A stretch of 32,172 nt of DNA from Halanaerobium salsuginis. Lineage in GTDB: Bacteria; Bacillota; Halanaerobiia; Halanaerobiales; Halanaerobiaceae. Under the pieces are notes generated by a model. The model had not been told where the DNA came from. It saw only the letters and a program-made list of their open reading frames with translations, and searched no databases. The stretch covers positions 1-32,172 of the forward strand of contig NZ_FOTI01000034.1 in the NCBI RefSeq assembly GCF_900114545.1, in the 5' to 3' direction. Shown piece after piece: positions 15,628 to 23,678 of the stretch. Both the position numbers and the translations under genes were made by a program. Numbering within the stretch: position 1 is the stretch's first letter; every line of letters starts with the position of its first letter.

Positions 15628-16116
15628 ATGAAGACTAATCATTTAACTCTGGCATCTTTACTTGTGGCTCTTGGAACTTTAACTGGTAATTTAATTTATA
15701 TACCAGTTGGTGTTGCCCGGGCTTTTCCAGTTCAACATTTGATTAATATTTTAGGAGCAGTTTTGCTGGGACCATTTTACGCAGTTCTAGATGCTTTTTT
15801 AATTTCGTTTTTAAGAAATTTACTGGGGACAGGCTCCCTGCTTGCTTTTCCTGGCAGTATGATCGGAGCTCTGCTAGCAGGCTTATTTTATCGATATTTT
15901 AATAGAACAGAAGCAGCAATAATCGGTGAAATATTTGGTACAGGAATCTTGGGAGCTTTATTTGCTTATCCAATTGCCAGTTTATTAATGGGGAGTAAAA
16001 CAGGTTTATTCTTTTTTATTCCTTCATTTTTACTTAGTTCTGGTGGTGGCGCTATAATTGCTTATTTTTTCTTTAAAGTACTTGAAAAAAGCAATACTTT
16101 GGAGTTTAACAAATAA
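15628..16116 (+). CDS. thiW: ECF transporter S-component ThiW (predicted thiazole importer)
   Basis: A 162-residue membrane protein with about five or six hydrophobic segments. Family features: N-terminal ASLLVALGTL, the conserved IPVGVARAFPVQHLIN near residues 28-43, LGPFYAVLDAFLISFLRN, and FPGSMIGALLAGLFYRY. ThiW is predicted from riboswitch and operon context to import hydroxyethylthiazole with a shared ECF module. Here it lies between thiC and thiD and upstream of a thiM domain, which fits thiazole salvage. The ATG at 15628 has AAGGAG 8 bases upstream; the thiC stop is 29 bases away. The longer upstream frame overlapping thiC is rejected. Confidence 0.9.
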   Translation: MKTNHLTLASLLVALGTLTGNLIYIPVGVARAFPVQHLINILGAVLLGPFYAVLDAFLISFLRNLLGTGSLLAFPGSMIGALLAGLFYRYFNRTEAAIIGEIFGTGILGALFAYPIASLLMGSKTGLFFFIPSFLLSSGGGAIIAYFFFKVLEKSNTLEFNK

Positions 16117-16133
16117 AGAAGGGATTGATTTTG

Positions 16134-16988
16134 GTGCAGAAAGTATTGACAATTGCTGGTTCAGATTCCGGAGGCGGGGCTGGCATTCAGGCTGATTTAA
16201 AAACTATGACAGTTAATCAAGTTTATGGAGCAGCTATCTTAACAGCTATTACTGCCCAGAATACACTTGGTGTACAGGGAGTAAAAGTTCTGGCCCCTGA
16301 AGTAGTTAATTCCCAGCTAGAATCTGTACTGCGTGATATTGATTTTGCTGCTCTAAAAACTGGTATGTTAGCTAATGCCAGAATAACTGCTTTAGTTGCT
16401 GATAAAGTTAAAAAATATAATTTAAAAAATCTAGTTGTTGATCCAGTTATGGTAGCTACTAGTGGAGATTTATTATTAAAAGAAAATGCTCTCGATATTT
16501 ATAAAAGAGAATTATTTCCTCAGGCAGAAATTATTACTCCAAATTTAACAGAGGCTAAAATATTAGCTGGATTTGAGCCAACAACAGTTGTGCCTGGAGA
16601 AATTCTGGCTGAAAAATTAATTAATTTTGGCAGTAAGTATGTTTTAATTAAAGGAGGCCATTTTGAACAATCAGATCAGTCAACAGAGCTAGCTAAGAAC
16701 TCAACTTCTAAAACTTTTCCAGCTCAGGCGGTTGATCTGCTCTATGATGGCTGCAGCATTAAAAGATTTACTGCTCCTTATTTAGAATCAGCCTATAATA
16801 CTCATGGGACAGGCTGTTCACTATCAGCTGCAATAGCTAGCTATCTGGCCCGGGATTATTCGGTTCCAGCAGCAGTAGGAGCAGCAAAAAAGTTTATTAC
16901 AGGAGCTTTAAAACATAGTTTTAAAGCTGGAGCTGGTAGTCGAGTACTCAATCATTTTTGGGAGTTAGAGTATGATAAGGTAAAGTAA
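16134..16988 (+). CDS. thiD: Hydroxymethylpyrimidine/phosphomethylpyrimidine kinase ThiD
   Basis: A 284-residue ribokinase-fold kinase that phosphorylates HMP and HMP-P to HMP-PP. Clear marks: VLTIAGSDSGGGAGIQADLK at the N-terminus, the NTLGVQGV stretch, VVDPVMVATSGD, ITPNLTEAKIL, VLIKGGH, and the anion-hole motif NTHGTGCSLSAAIA with the catalytic Asp/Cys region. It is ~20 residues longer than usual because of an insertion after KGGH (about residues 180-200, rich in S, T, Q). Possible starts are TTG 16131 and GTG 16134, since GAAGGG (16118-16123) is 7-10 bases upstream; TTG 16125 is too close. Seventeen bases after thiW. Confidence 0.94.
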   Translation: MQKVLTIAGSDSGGGAGIQADLKTMTVNQVYGAAILTAITAQNTLGVQGVKVLAPEVVNSQLESVLRDIDFAALKTGMLANARITALVADKVKKYNLKNLVVDPVMVATSGDLLLKENALDIYKRELFPQAEIITPNLTEAKILAGFEPTTVVPGEILAEKLINFGSKYVLIKGGHFEQSDQSTELAKNSTSKTFPAQAVDLLYDGCSIKRFTAPYLESAYNTHGTGCSLSAAIASYLARDYSVPAAVGAAKKFITGALKHSFKAGAGSRVLNHFWELEYDKVK

Positions 16989-17039
16989 TTTAACAATATA
17001 ATTAATTGGCTAATCAATATTATTTGAAAGGAGCTATTT

Positions 17040-18560
17040 ATGAAGAAGTCAAATTGGGATCTATATTTAGTAACTGAAGCAGAACTTTCCAGAGGTAGAG
17101 ACAGTATAGAAGTAGTTAAAGCTGCAATAGCTGGCGGAATAGATGCTGTTCAGCTTCGAGAAAAAAATATGTCTCTGCGGGAAAGATTTAAACTTGGTCA
17201 GCAGCTAAAAAAGATCTGCCAAAAGGCAGGTGTAATTTTTATTGTTAATGACAGAATTGATCTTGCACTAGCTTTAGAAGCAGATGGAGTTCATTTGGGA
17301 CAGTCAGATTTACCAGCCCTGACAGCCCGACAATTGCTGGGCTCAGATCAGATACTTGGAATTTCTGCTCACACCAGAGAAGAAATTGCAGCAGCAGAGT
17401 CAGCTGGAGCAGATTATATTGGAATAGGTGCTATTTTTCCAACTAAATCTAAAAAATTAACGGAAAATAATAATGGAATTGGATTAAAAAAGCTGGCAGA
17501 ATTAAAAAAAATGACTCAGTTGCCAGTTGTAGCAATTGGTGGAATCAATGAATCTAATGTAGGTAGTGTTATTAAAGCCGGAGCTGATACAATAGCTGTT
17601 ATATCTGCTTTAACTAGAGCAGATGATATTAAGCAGGCTAGTCAGAAACTAAAAAACACTATTTTATCTACTTCAAGTGACAGCTCATCAGCTAAATTTA
17701 ATTTAAAAGAAAAAAACTTTAAAAATGAAACTAAAGCTGAATTGGCAATCAATATGCAACACAATACTTTATTAGAATTACCAACAAATTTAGCAGATTG
17801 CTGGCAAATTTTAAAAAATAGTTTAAGCAAAAATAGTCCATTAATTCAGCATTTAACTAATAATGTAACTATAAATGATTGTGCTAATGTTACTCTTAAT
17901 TGGGGAGCACTACCAGTTATGACTTCTGGGGAAAGAGATTCAGTAGAAATGTTAGAATCAGCTTCGGCTCTAGTCTTAAATATTGGTTCTATTGATAAGC
18001 GCTCTTTTAAAGTTATGCTCAAGTCAGGCAAAAAAGCCAATCAGCTTGGAATTCCAATAGTTCTGGATCCAGTTGGAGTAGGAGCAACCGAATATCGCAC
18101 CTGCGCTATCCAGAAATTAATTACTGAATTAGATTTAGCTATAATTAAAGGTAATCAGGCAGAAATTTCTATTTTAGCAGGACAACAGGCAGAACTCAAG
18201 GGAGTTGAATCAATTGGAGAATATCAGCATATTGAAGAAGCTGCCAAAAAGTTAGCTGCTCAACTAAGAACAATAATAGTAGTTTCTGCTGCAGAAGATA
18301 TAATTACAGATGGCATTCAAGTGCAGCGAGTAAAGCGAGGAGACCAGCTATTAGGCCAGGTAGTTGGAACCGGTTGTATGCTTACCAGCAGCTTGGCTGT
18401 TATGATGGGAGTAAAGGTTAAAAACAATTCTAATTTTATAAAAGCTGCTACACTAGTTTATCTTTACTCATTATTGGCCGAAAAAGCAGCAGTTAAAATT
18501 GATACACCTGCTAAGTTTAAACAAGAATTTTTTGATCAGATATTTTTATGTAGTCAATAA
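17040..18560 (+). CDS. thiEM: Bifunctional ThiE-ThiM fusion: thiamine-phosphate synthase and hydroxyethylthiazole kinase
   Basis: One 506-residue protein with two whole enzymes. Residues ~1-212 are ThiE: LYLVTEAEL, AVQLREKNM, FIVNDRIDLALALEADGVHLGQ, YIGIGAIFPTKSK, VAIGGIN. Residues ~250-506 are ThiM: ALPVMTSGERDS, ALVLNIGSIDK, VLDPVGVGATEYR, IIKGNQAEI and the catalytic GTGCMLTSSLAVMMG. Between them is a ~35-residue polar linker rich in S, K and N. ThiM phosphorylates salvaged thiazole and ThiE joins it to HMP-PP to give thiamine phosphate, so the fusion places consecutive steps together. No ribosome binding site is visible at the ATG near the ThiM boundary, arguing against two separate proteins. 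AAAGGAG is 6 bases before ATG 17040. Last gene of the operon. Confidence 0.93.
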   Translation: MKKSNWDLYLVTEAELSRGRDSIEVVKAAIAGGIDAVQLREKNMSLRERFKLGQQLKKICQKAGVIFIVNDRIDLALALEADGVHLGQSDLPALTARQLLGSDQILGISAHTREEIAAAESAGADYIGIGAIFPTKSKKLTENNNGIGLKKLAELKKMTQLPVVAIGGINESNVGSVIKAGADTIAVISALTRADDIKQASQKLKNTILSTSSDSSSAKFNLKEKNFKNETKAELAINMQHNTLLELPTNLADCWQILKNSLSKNSPLIQHLTNNVTINDCANVTLNWGALPVMTSGERDSVEMLESASALVLNIGSIDKRSFKVMLKSGKKANQLGIPIVLDPVGVGATEYRTCAIQKLITELDLAIIKGNQAEISILAGQQAELKGVESIGEYQHIEEAAKKLAAQLRTIIVVSAAEDIITDGIQVQRVKRGDQLLGQVVGTGCMLTSSLAVMMGVKVKNNSNFIKAATLVYLYSLLAEKAAVKIDTPAKFKQEFFDQIFLCSQ

Positions 18561-18590
18561 AGAGAGTTGATTTAGCAACTCTCTCTTTTT
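18561..18590 (+). terminator. Terminator of the thiC operon
   Basis: AGAGAGTTG (18561-18569) and CAACTCTCT (18576-18584) form a 9-bp stem with a 6-base loop, followed by CTTTTTATTTT. It begins immediately after the thiE::thiM stop codon. Confidence 0.9.
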
Positions 18591-18764
18591 ATTTTAAAGG
18601 TATAGTTAGGAAATAAATAGCTTGTAATTAAATATTAAGAATATTCAATGGAAAATGTTATTAAAAAAGGTTATTTAGACTTTTTCTTGAATTATAATAT
18701 CGATTAATTTTAAATTTATTAAATTAGATATTTTTTATATCCCTGTATTCATTTGTTAATTTGA

Positions 18765-18793
18765 TTGACAAGTTTTTGGGTGCTTGGTATAGT
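18765..18793 (+). promoter_or_regulatory. Promoter of the ROK regulator gene
   Basis: Consensus TTGACA (18765-18770), a 17-base spacer and TATAGT (18788-18793). This is the strongest -35/-10 pair in the window. It lies 44 bases upstream of the TTG start at 18837. Confidence 0.8.
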
Positions 18794-18836
18794 AAATTGA
18801 AAATAAGTAATATTTATTTTTAGTAGGAGGTTTATT

Positions 18837-20063
18837 TTGATTAAAAATAAGGCTAATGATATGACTACAATGCGAGCTGCTAATACTATAATGCTTTTAA
18901 AAGCATTATATGAAGAAAATCCTATTTCTCGTTCACAACTAAGCCGTTTGACTAATCTCAGTTCTTCAGCAGTTACTTCAATTGTTAAAGATTTAATCAA
19001 TCAAAAATTAGTAATTGAAAAATCACCAGTTAATATTTCTGGAGTTGGTAGACCAGGCAAACCTTTAGTTATTAACTCGAAAGATTGGTATATAATAGCT
19101 ATCCATCTTTCTGGAGAATTAAGCTTAAAAATTAATGTATTTAATTTGCTGTTAGAAAAAAAAGCTGACTTCAATTTTAAATTAGCTAATTATGAGCCAG
19201 CAACTGTAATTAAAGTGATTATTGAAAATTATCACTATTTAAAGGAATCAGCTGTAATTAAAGGTAGCTTTATTGGACTGGGAATTAGCTTATCTGGAAT
19301 TGTTTCTAGTCAGGAAAATAAATGTTATTATTCGGAAATAATGGGTTGGGAAGATGTAGATTTAGCTGAACTTTTTGCCGATCAATTAGATATTCCAGTA
19401 ATTGTTGCGCGTGATGTTAATGGACTTGCTCTTTCTCAATTTATGAATTTAAAAAAGACAGCAGAACCAGAAAATTTAGCAGTTGTAATGATTGGCCGGG
19501 GAATTGGTCTGGGAATGGTGATTAATGGTAAAATTTATAGTGGGAACTTAGGTGGTGCAGGAGAAATATCCCATCTACTGCAGTTAAAAACAGCTTATCA
19601 AGGCAGATGTAAACTTGGTCAAGCTGGTTGCATTTCAACTTTATTAAAAAAAGAAGTCATCTCAGCTAGATTATTAGACTCGATTAGTGACCAGTGTAAG
19701 TTAAGTCAAACAGAAATTGTTGAATTAAAAAATGAGCCTTTATTATTTCTTGATTCACTATTTGATGAGCAGGAGTTAAAAAAATTGTTAACAGAAGTTA
19801 GGGAATTGGTAGCAGAATTATTAAAATTGATTACTGAAATTTACGCACCAGAAAAATTAATAATTAGTTCTAATTATGGATTTGGTAATAAAATTGTAGA
19901 ATTAATTAAGCTTGATTATTTAAATAAATTTAGTTTACCAGATAAATTTGCAGCAGAGATAATCTTCCAGGAGCATTATGATACAGAATGGGCTAGAGGG
20001 GCTGCAGCTGTAGTTTTAAATAATCTTTTAACAGATAGCTATCTGTTAAGCAGAATAATTTAA
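18837..20063 (+). CDS. ROK family transcriptional regulator
   Basis: A 408-residue repressor-type ROK protein. Residues ~8-75 form a MarR-like winged helix (ISRSQLSRLTNLSSSAVTSI), followed by the linker GVGRPGKPLVIN typical of XylR/NagC-type members. A ROK ligand domain follows, with GLGISLSGIV, DVNGLAL, GRGIGLGMVINGKIYSGNLG and the AGEISHL motif. The family zinc motif CxCGxxGCxE reads CKLGQAGCIS here: the second Cys and the Glu are lost, so zinc coordination may be altered. Start TTG 18837 has AGGAGG 6 bases upstream. It sits directly upstream of the ABC transporter genes, and a 37-base palindrome between them is a candidate operator. The sugar or glycoside effector is unknown. Confidence 0.9.
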   Translation: MIKNKANDMTTMRAANTIMLLKALYEENPISRSQLSRLTNLSSSAVTSIVKDLINQKLVIEKSPVNISGVGRPGKPLVINSKDWYIIAIHLSGELSLKINVFNLLLEKKADFNFKLANYEPATVIKVIIENYHYLKESAVIKGSFIGLGISLSGIVSSQENKCYYSEIMGWEDVDLAELFADQLDIPVIVARDVNGLALSQFMNLKKTAEPENLAVVMIGRGIGLGMVINGKIYSGNLGGAGEISHLLQLKTAYQGRCKLGQAGCISTLLKKEVISARLLDSISDQCKLSQTEIVELKNEPLLFLDSLFDEQELKKLLTEVRELVAELLKLITEIYAPEKLIISSNYGFGNKIVELIKLDYLNKFSLPDKFAAEIIFQEHYDTEWARGAAAVVLNNLLTDSYLLSRII

Positions 20064-20068
20064 TTTTT

Positions 20069-20105
20069 ATTTAATTATTTTTTCCTTCGAAAAAAATAAT
20101 TAAAT
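20069..20105. promoter_or_regulatory. 37-base AT-only palindrome, candidate ROK operator or hairpin
   Basis: Two perfect 15-base arms (ATTTAATTATTTTTT, 20069-20083, and its complement at 20091-20105) flank a 7-base centre, CCTTCGA. ROK repressors bind AT-rich inverted repeats, and this one lies between the regulator and its likely target operon. It could also act as a terminator for the ROK gene, though the stem holds no G+C. It is followed by GGGAGGTGAGG (20109-20119), a ribosome-binding-site-like run with no start codon at usable distance. Confidence 0.4.
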
Positions 20106-20192
20106 AAAGGGAGGTGAGGTAGTTAATAAATAATATATTTTTAAAGTAGGAAAGTAGCAAGTAATCTAACTAAAAAAGAGGAGTGGAAGTTA

Positions 20193-21710
20193 ATGAAAAA
20201 GATTTTATATTTGGCTTTAAGTCTAGTTTTAATATGTTTGCTGAGTAGTGCAGTAGGAGCTGAATCTTTGACTATTATGCATAGTGAACCTCCCCTGACA
20301 ATGGATCCTTCTAATCATAGTGCAAGTTATACGATGGCAGTTTTGTATCCAATGTATGAAACTTTGACTGACTTTAATCAAGACAATGAAGTAATCCCAT
20401 TATTGGCAACAGCCTGGGAAGCTTCGGCTGATGGGAAAACCTGGACCTATCAGATAAGACAGGGAGTAAAGTTTCATGATGGCAGCAAATTAGATGCATT
20501 AGCGGTAAAAAAATCATTTAGCAGAATTCTTAATCCAGATAATGGTCTAAGCAGCAGATCTCGTTTTGCTTCAGTAATTGCTAAAATTGAGACACCAGCA
20601 GAATATACAGTTAAATTTATTTTAAAAAAACCATATCCAGCTTTTCAGCATTTAACTTCAATTCACAGTGGTTCAATTGTTAGTCCAGCTGCTATTGATA
20701 AAGGGAATGATTTTCTGGCTAGAAATGCGGTTGGGACTGGGCCATATAAATTTAAAGAATGGAAAAGTGGCGAGCGGGTTGTAATGGTTAAAAATGAAAA
20801 TTATTGGGGAAAAGTCCCCGAAGTTGATCAGCTAGTTTTTAAATGGTCCTCCGAAAAATCAGTTCGAGTGATGGCCTTACAATCTGGTGAAGCTGATATT
20901 ATTTTTCCTGTTCCACCAGCTTATGCTAAGATTATCAAAAATACTCCGGGTTTAACCTTGATGGAAGAAGCAAGTGATAAAACGGAATGGCTGGCTTTAA
21001 ATACTTTAAATAAACCACTGCAGAGTATTAAAGTAAGACAGGCTTTAAATTATGCTACTGATCGTCAGGCAATAATCCAGTCACTACTTTTTGGGAAAGG
21101 AACAATTGCTAATTCACCGATGGGTCCTGTTTCTTTTGGCTATGATCCTGACTGTCCAGCTTATCCTTATGATCCTGAAAAAGCAAAAGAGTTACTAGCA
21201 GAAGCTGGCTATGCAGATGGTTTTACTCTTGAAATTGCAGTTCAAGAAGCAGAAGCTAATATTGCAGAAGCACTGCAGGGAATGTGGTCGGAAATTGGAG
21301 TCAAAGTTGTAATTCATAAAATGGAATATGGTCTCTGGGCAGATGAAGTTTTTAGTGCCCCAGAAAATAATAAAGGCTACAGCGTAATTGCCTCCTGGGC
21401 CGCTTCTTTACTTGATGCAGATGGATTTTTAACTCCTCTTTTTCATACAGATAGTTTTGTTCCAGCTAGTGCCAATTTAGGATTTTATTCTAATCCAGAA
21501 GTTGATAAATTGCTTGATCAGGCAGCTAATACAGTTGACCAGAGTAAACGGAAAGAATTTTATTCTAAAGCGCAGCGGATTATTCAGCATGATGCAGCTC
21601 ATGTTTCTCTTTATTATGCAAATAGTTTAGCTGGTCTAAATAACAAAGTTGCTAATGTCTGGTTATTAAGTGATATGCTTGTTTTAAGACATCCAACTAT
21701 TCAAGAGTAA
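20193..21710 (+). CDS. Peptide/nickel-type ABC transporter substrate-binding protein (SBP family 5, DppA-like)
   Basis: A 505-residue exported binding protein. Residues 1-23 are a signal peptide ending VGA with no lipobox. The mature protein has the family 5 pattern: LTMDPSNHSASYTMAVLYPMYETL, then TWTYQIRQGVKFHDG near residues 87-101 (the cluster 5 signature), and AVGTGPYKFKEWKSGERV near 174-191. Homologues bind oligopeptides, glutathione, nickel complexes or oligosaccharides, so the substrate is open. GAGGAG is 9 bases before the ATG. It is the first gene of a unit with two permeases, separated from them by a strong hairpin at 21720-21759. Confidence 0.9.
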   Translation: MKKILYLALSLVLICLLSSAVGAESLTIMHSEPPLTMDPSNHSASYTMAVLYPMYETLTDFNQDNEVIPLLATAWEASADGKTWTYQIRQGVKFHDGSKLDALAVKKSFSRILNPDNGLSSRSRFASVIAKIETPAEYTVKFILKKPYPAFQHLTSIHSGSIVSPAAIDKGNDFLARNAVGTGPYKFKEWKSGERVVMVKNENYWGKVPEVDQLVFKWSSEKSVRVMALQSGEADIIFPVPPAYAKIIKNTPGLTLMEEASDKTEWLALNTLNKPLQSIKVRQALNYATDRQAIIQSLLFGKGTIANSPMGPVSFGYDPDCPAYPYDPEKAKELLAEAGYADGFTLEIAVQEAEANIAEALQGMWSEIGVKVVIHKMEYGLWADEVFSAPENNKGYSVIASWAASLLDADGFLTPLFHTDSFVPASANLGFYSNPEVDKLLDQAANTVDQSKRKEFYSKAQRIIQHDAAHVSLYYANSLAGLNNKVANVWLLSDMLVLRHPTIQE

Positions 21711-21719
21711 ACATTAAAA

Positions 21720-21759
21720 TTTATAGTCTGCAGGCTTAAATCAGCCTGCAGACTATAAA
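21720..21759 (+). repeat. Intercistronic hairpin between binding protein and permease genes
   Basis: TTATAGTCTGCAGGCT (21721-21736) and its perfect complement (21743-21758) make a 16-bp stem with a 6-base loop, extended by one further A-T pair. No T-run follows. It starts 10 bases after the binding-protein stop and ends just before the GGAGG of the permease. A stable 3' cap on the binding-protein mRNA, giving more binding protein than permease, is the likely role. Confidence 0.8.
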
Positions 21760-21776
21760 ATATGGAGGTTCAAAAA

Positions 21777-22697
21777 TTGAGCAAATATATTATTCGTAAG
21801 TTGTTAATGCTGCCTGTGGTATTATTGGCTGTTTCTTTTATTATATTTATGATTCTTCGTTTTATACCTGGTGATCCTGCACGTTTGATGGCAGGCCAGC
21901 AGGCTACCCAACAGGATGTCGAAATGATGCGAACTAAGCTGGGACTAGACGAAAATATTTTTATACAGTATGCTGATTTTTTACAGAATGCTTTGCAGGG
22001 GGATTTAGGTAATTCAATGCGTTCAAGTAAACCAGTTATTTCAGAAATAAAGTCCCGTTTTCCTAATACAATGGCACTTGCTTTAAGCAGTTATACAATA
22101 GCAGTTAGTATTGGAATTGTTTCTGGGGTGTTAGCGGCCGTTTTTCAATATTCTCTCTTTGATCAGGCGGTAATGTTTATGGCAATTTTGGGTGCTTCAA
22201 CAGCTAATTTCTGGCTGGCTTTAATAGCTATGAATTTCTTTTCAGTTAAATTAGGTATTTTACCTTTGATGGGTTCCGGCAGCTGGCAGCATTTAATTTT
22301 ACCATCCCTGTCACTGGCTTTTTATCCAACAGCCCTGATTGCCCGGATGAGTCGTTCTAGCATGCTGGAAATAATCAGACAGGATTATATTAGGACTGCT
22401 AAAGCAAAAGGTTTAGGAGCAGTTATTGTTTACTGCAAACATGCTCTACGTAATGCTTGTATTCCAATTATAACTGTAGTTGGTCTTCATTTTGGAGTTC
22501 TTTTTGGAGGAGCAGTTGTAACAGAAACTGTTTTTAATTGGCCAGGTATAGGTCGTTTATTAATAGATTCTGTTCGTTATCGTGATTATCCCTTAATTCA
22601 GGGTACTGTTCTGCTGACAGTAGTAATGGTGGTTTTAGTAAACTTCTTAGTTGATATAATAATTGTTAAAATTGATCCCCGAATTAGACTTGATTGA
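21777..22697 (+). CDS. ABC transporter permease, DppB/OppB type
   Basis: A 306-residue inner-membrane permease with six hydrophobic segments. It shows the DppB N-terminus YIIRKLLMLPVVLLAVSFII, then RFIPGDPARLMAGQQAT near residues 28-44, and the EAA loop RQDYIRTAKAKGLG near 203-216, which contacts the ATPase. The C-terminal ETVFNWPGIGRLL and RDYPLIQG are also typical. I prefer TTG 21777, because GGAGG at 21764-21768 lies 8 bases upstream; ATG 21762 would put that site inside the gene and has none of its own. Thirteen bases separate it from the second permease. Confidence 0.9.
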   Translation: MSKYIIRKLLMLPVVLLAVSFIIFMILRFIPGDPARLMAGQQATQQDVEMMRTKLGLDENIFIQYADFLQNALQGDLGNSMRSSKPVISEIKSRFPNTMALALSSYTIAVSIGIVSGVLAAVFQYSLFDQAVMFMAILGASTANFWLALIAMNFFSVKLGILPLMGSGSWQHLILPSLSLAFYPTALIARMSRSSMLEIIRQDYIRTAKAKGLGAVIVYCKHALRNACIPIITVVGLHFGVLFGGAVVTETVFNWPGIGRLLIDSVRYRDYPLIQGTVLLTVVMVVLVNFLVDIIIVKIDPRIRLD

Positions 22698-22710
22698 GAG
22701 GTGAGATAAG

Positions 22711-23565
22711 ATGTTCAACTTAATAAAAAAATTTTTACCAGGATTATTTTCTAAACAAAAAAGAAGTGTGCTAATTGGAGGATTAATGGTATTACTACTA
22801 TTTGTGGTTGCTGTTATTGCTCCCTTAATTGCTCCTTATGATCCTTTTCAGCAGGATTTAATCAACAGTTTTTCCCCTCCAGATGCAGCGCATTTTTTTG
22901 GCACAGATCAATTTGGGCGTGATATTTTTTCACGTATTTTATATGGAGTTAGAATTAGTGTTTTAGAAATATTTTTAGCTGTTGGTTTATCGATCTTAAT
23001 GGGAGTACCGCTTGGTTTAGTAGCTGGTTTTTTTGGTGGTAAAGTTGATCAAATTATTATGTGGTTTTTAGATATAATATTCTCTTTCCCGGGGATTTTA
23101 TTGGCAATATTGATTGTTAGTGTTCTTGGTACATCATTATTTAATATGCTAATTGCTATTGCAATTTTTTCTGTACCAGTTTACGGTAGATTAACTAGAA
23201 ATTTAACTTTATCTTTAAAACAACAGGATTATGTGCTGGCTGCTCGAGCTTTAGGAGCCAGTAAATTTCGGCTGATGTTTAAACATATTTTGATAAATAG
23301 CCTGGCTCCTTTATTAGTACAGGTTACTTTAACAGCGGGAGGAGTTATTTTAAGTGCATCTTCACTTAGTTTTCTTGGGCTGGGAGTTCAGCCGCCAACT
23401 CCTGAATGGGGCAGTATGATTGGATCAGGCAGAAGTTTTATTGGGATGGCTTCTCATATTTCCTTATTTCCTGGTCTGGCAATTACTTATACTGTTCTTG
23501 CATTTAATATTTTAGGGGATGGCTTACGAGATTGGCTTGATCCTAAATTGAAAAATAGAAGCTAA
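22711..23565 (+). CDS. ABC transporter permease, DppC/OppC type
   Basis: A 284-residue permease that pairs with the upstream DppB homologue. Visible marks: the N-terminal membrane segment followed by APYDPFQQDL, FGTDQFGRDIFSRILYG near residues 66-82, and the EAA loop QQDYVLAARALGAS near 171-184. The end reads LGLGVQPPTPEWGSMIG and GDGLRDWLDPKL, both classic DppC. GAGAGGTGAG is a strong ribosome binding site before ATG 22711. No DppD/DppF ATPase gene follows: the next genes are enzymes. The transporter must borrow ATPases from another locus or be incomplete. Confidence 0.92.
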   Translation: MFNLIKKFLPGLFSKQKRSVLIGGLMVLLLFVVAVIAPLIAPYDPFQQDLINSFSPPDAAHFFGTDQFGRDIFSRILYGVRISVLEIFLAVGLSILMGVPLGLVAGFFGGKVDQIIMWFLDIIFSFPGILLAILIVSVLGTSLFNMLIAIAIFSVPVYGRLTRNLTLSLKQQDYVLAARALGASKFRLMFKHILINSLAPLLVQVTLTAGGVILSASSLSFLGLGVQPPTPEWGSMIGSGRSFIGMASHISLFPGLAITYTVLAFNILGDGLRDWLDPKLKNRS

Positions 23566-23678
23566 TCATAAAAAAATTTAAAGAAAAAATTTAATTAATA
23601 ATAGATTTAGTAAACTTAAGCTTGTAATTTAAGCCAAGATATTTAAAGATAATTTAATGTAATATAGGGGTGTTGAAA

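Noticed and set aside
17642-18040. Minus-strand open frames within the thiE::thiM fusion linker and ThiM domain
   Set aside because: Short antisense shadows; the forward frame has full family motifs on both sides.
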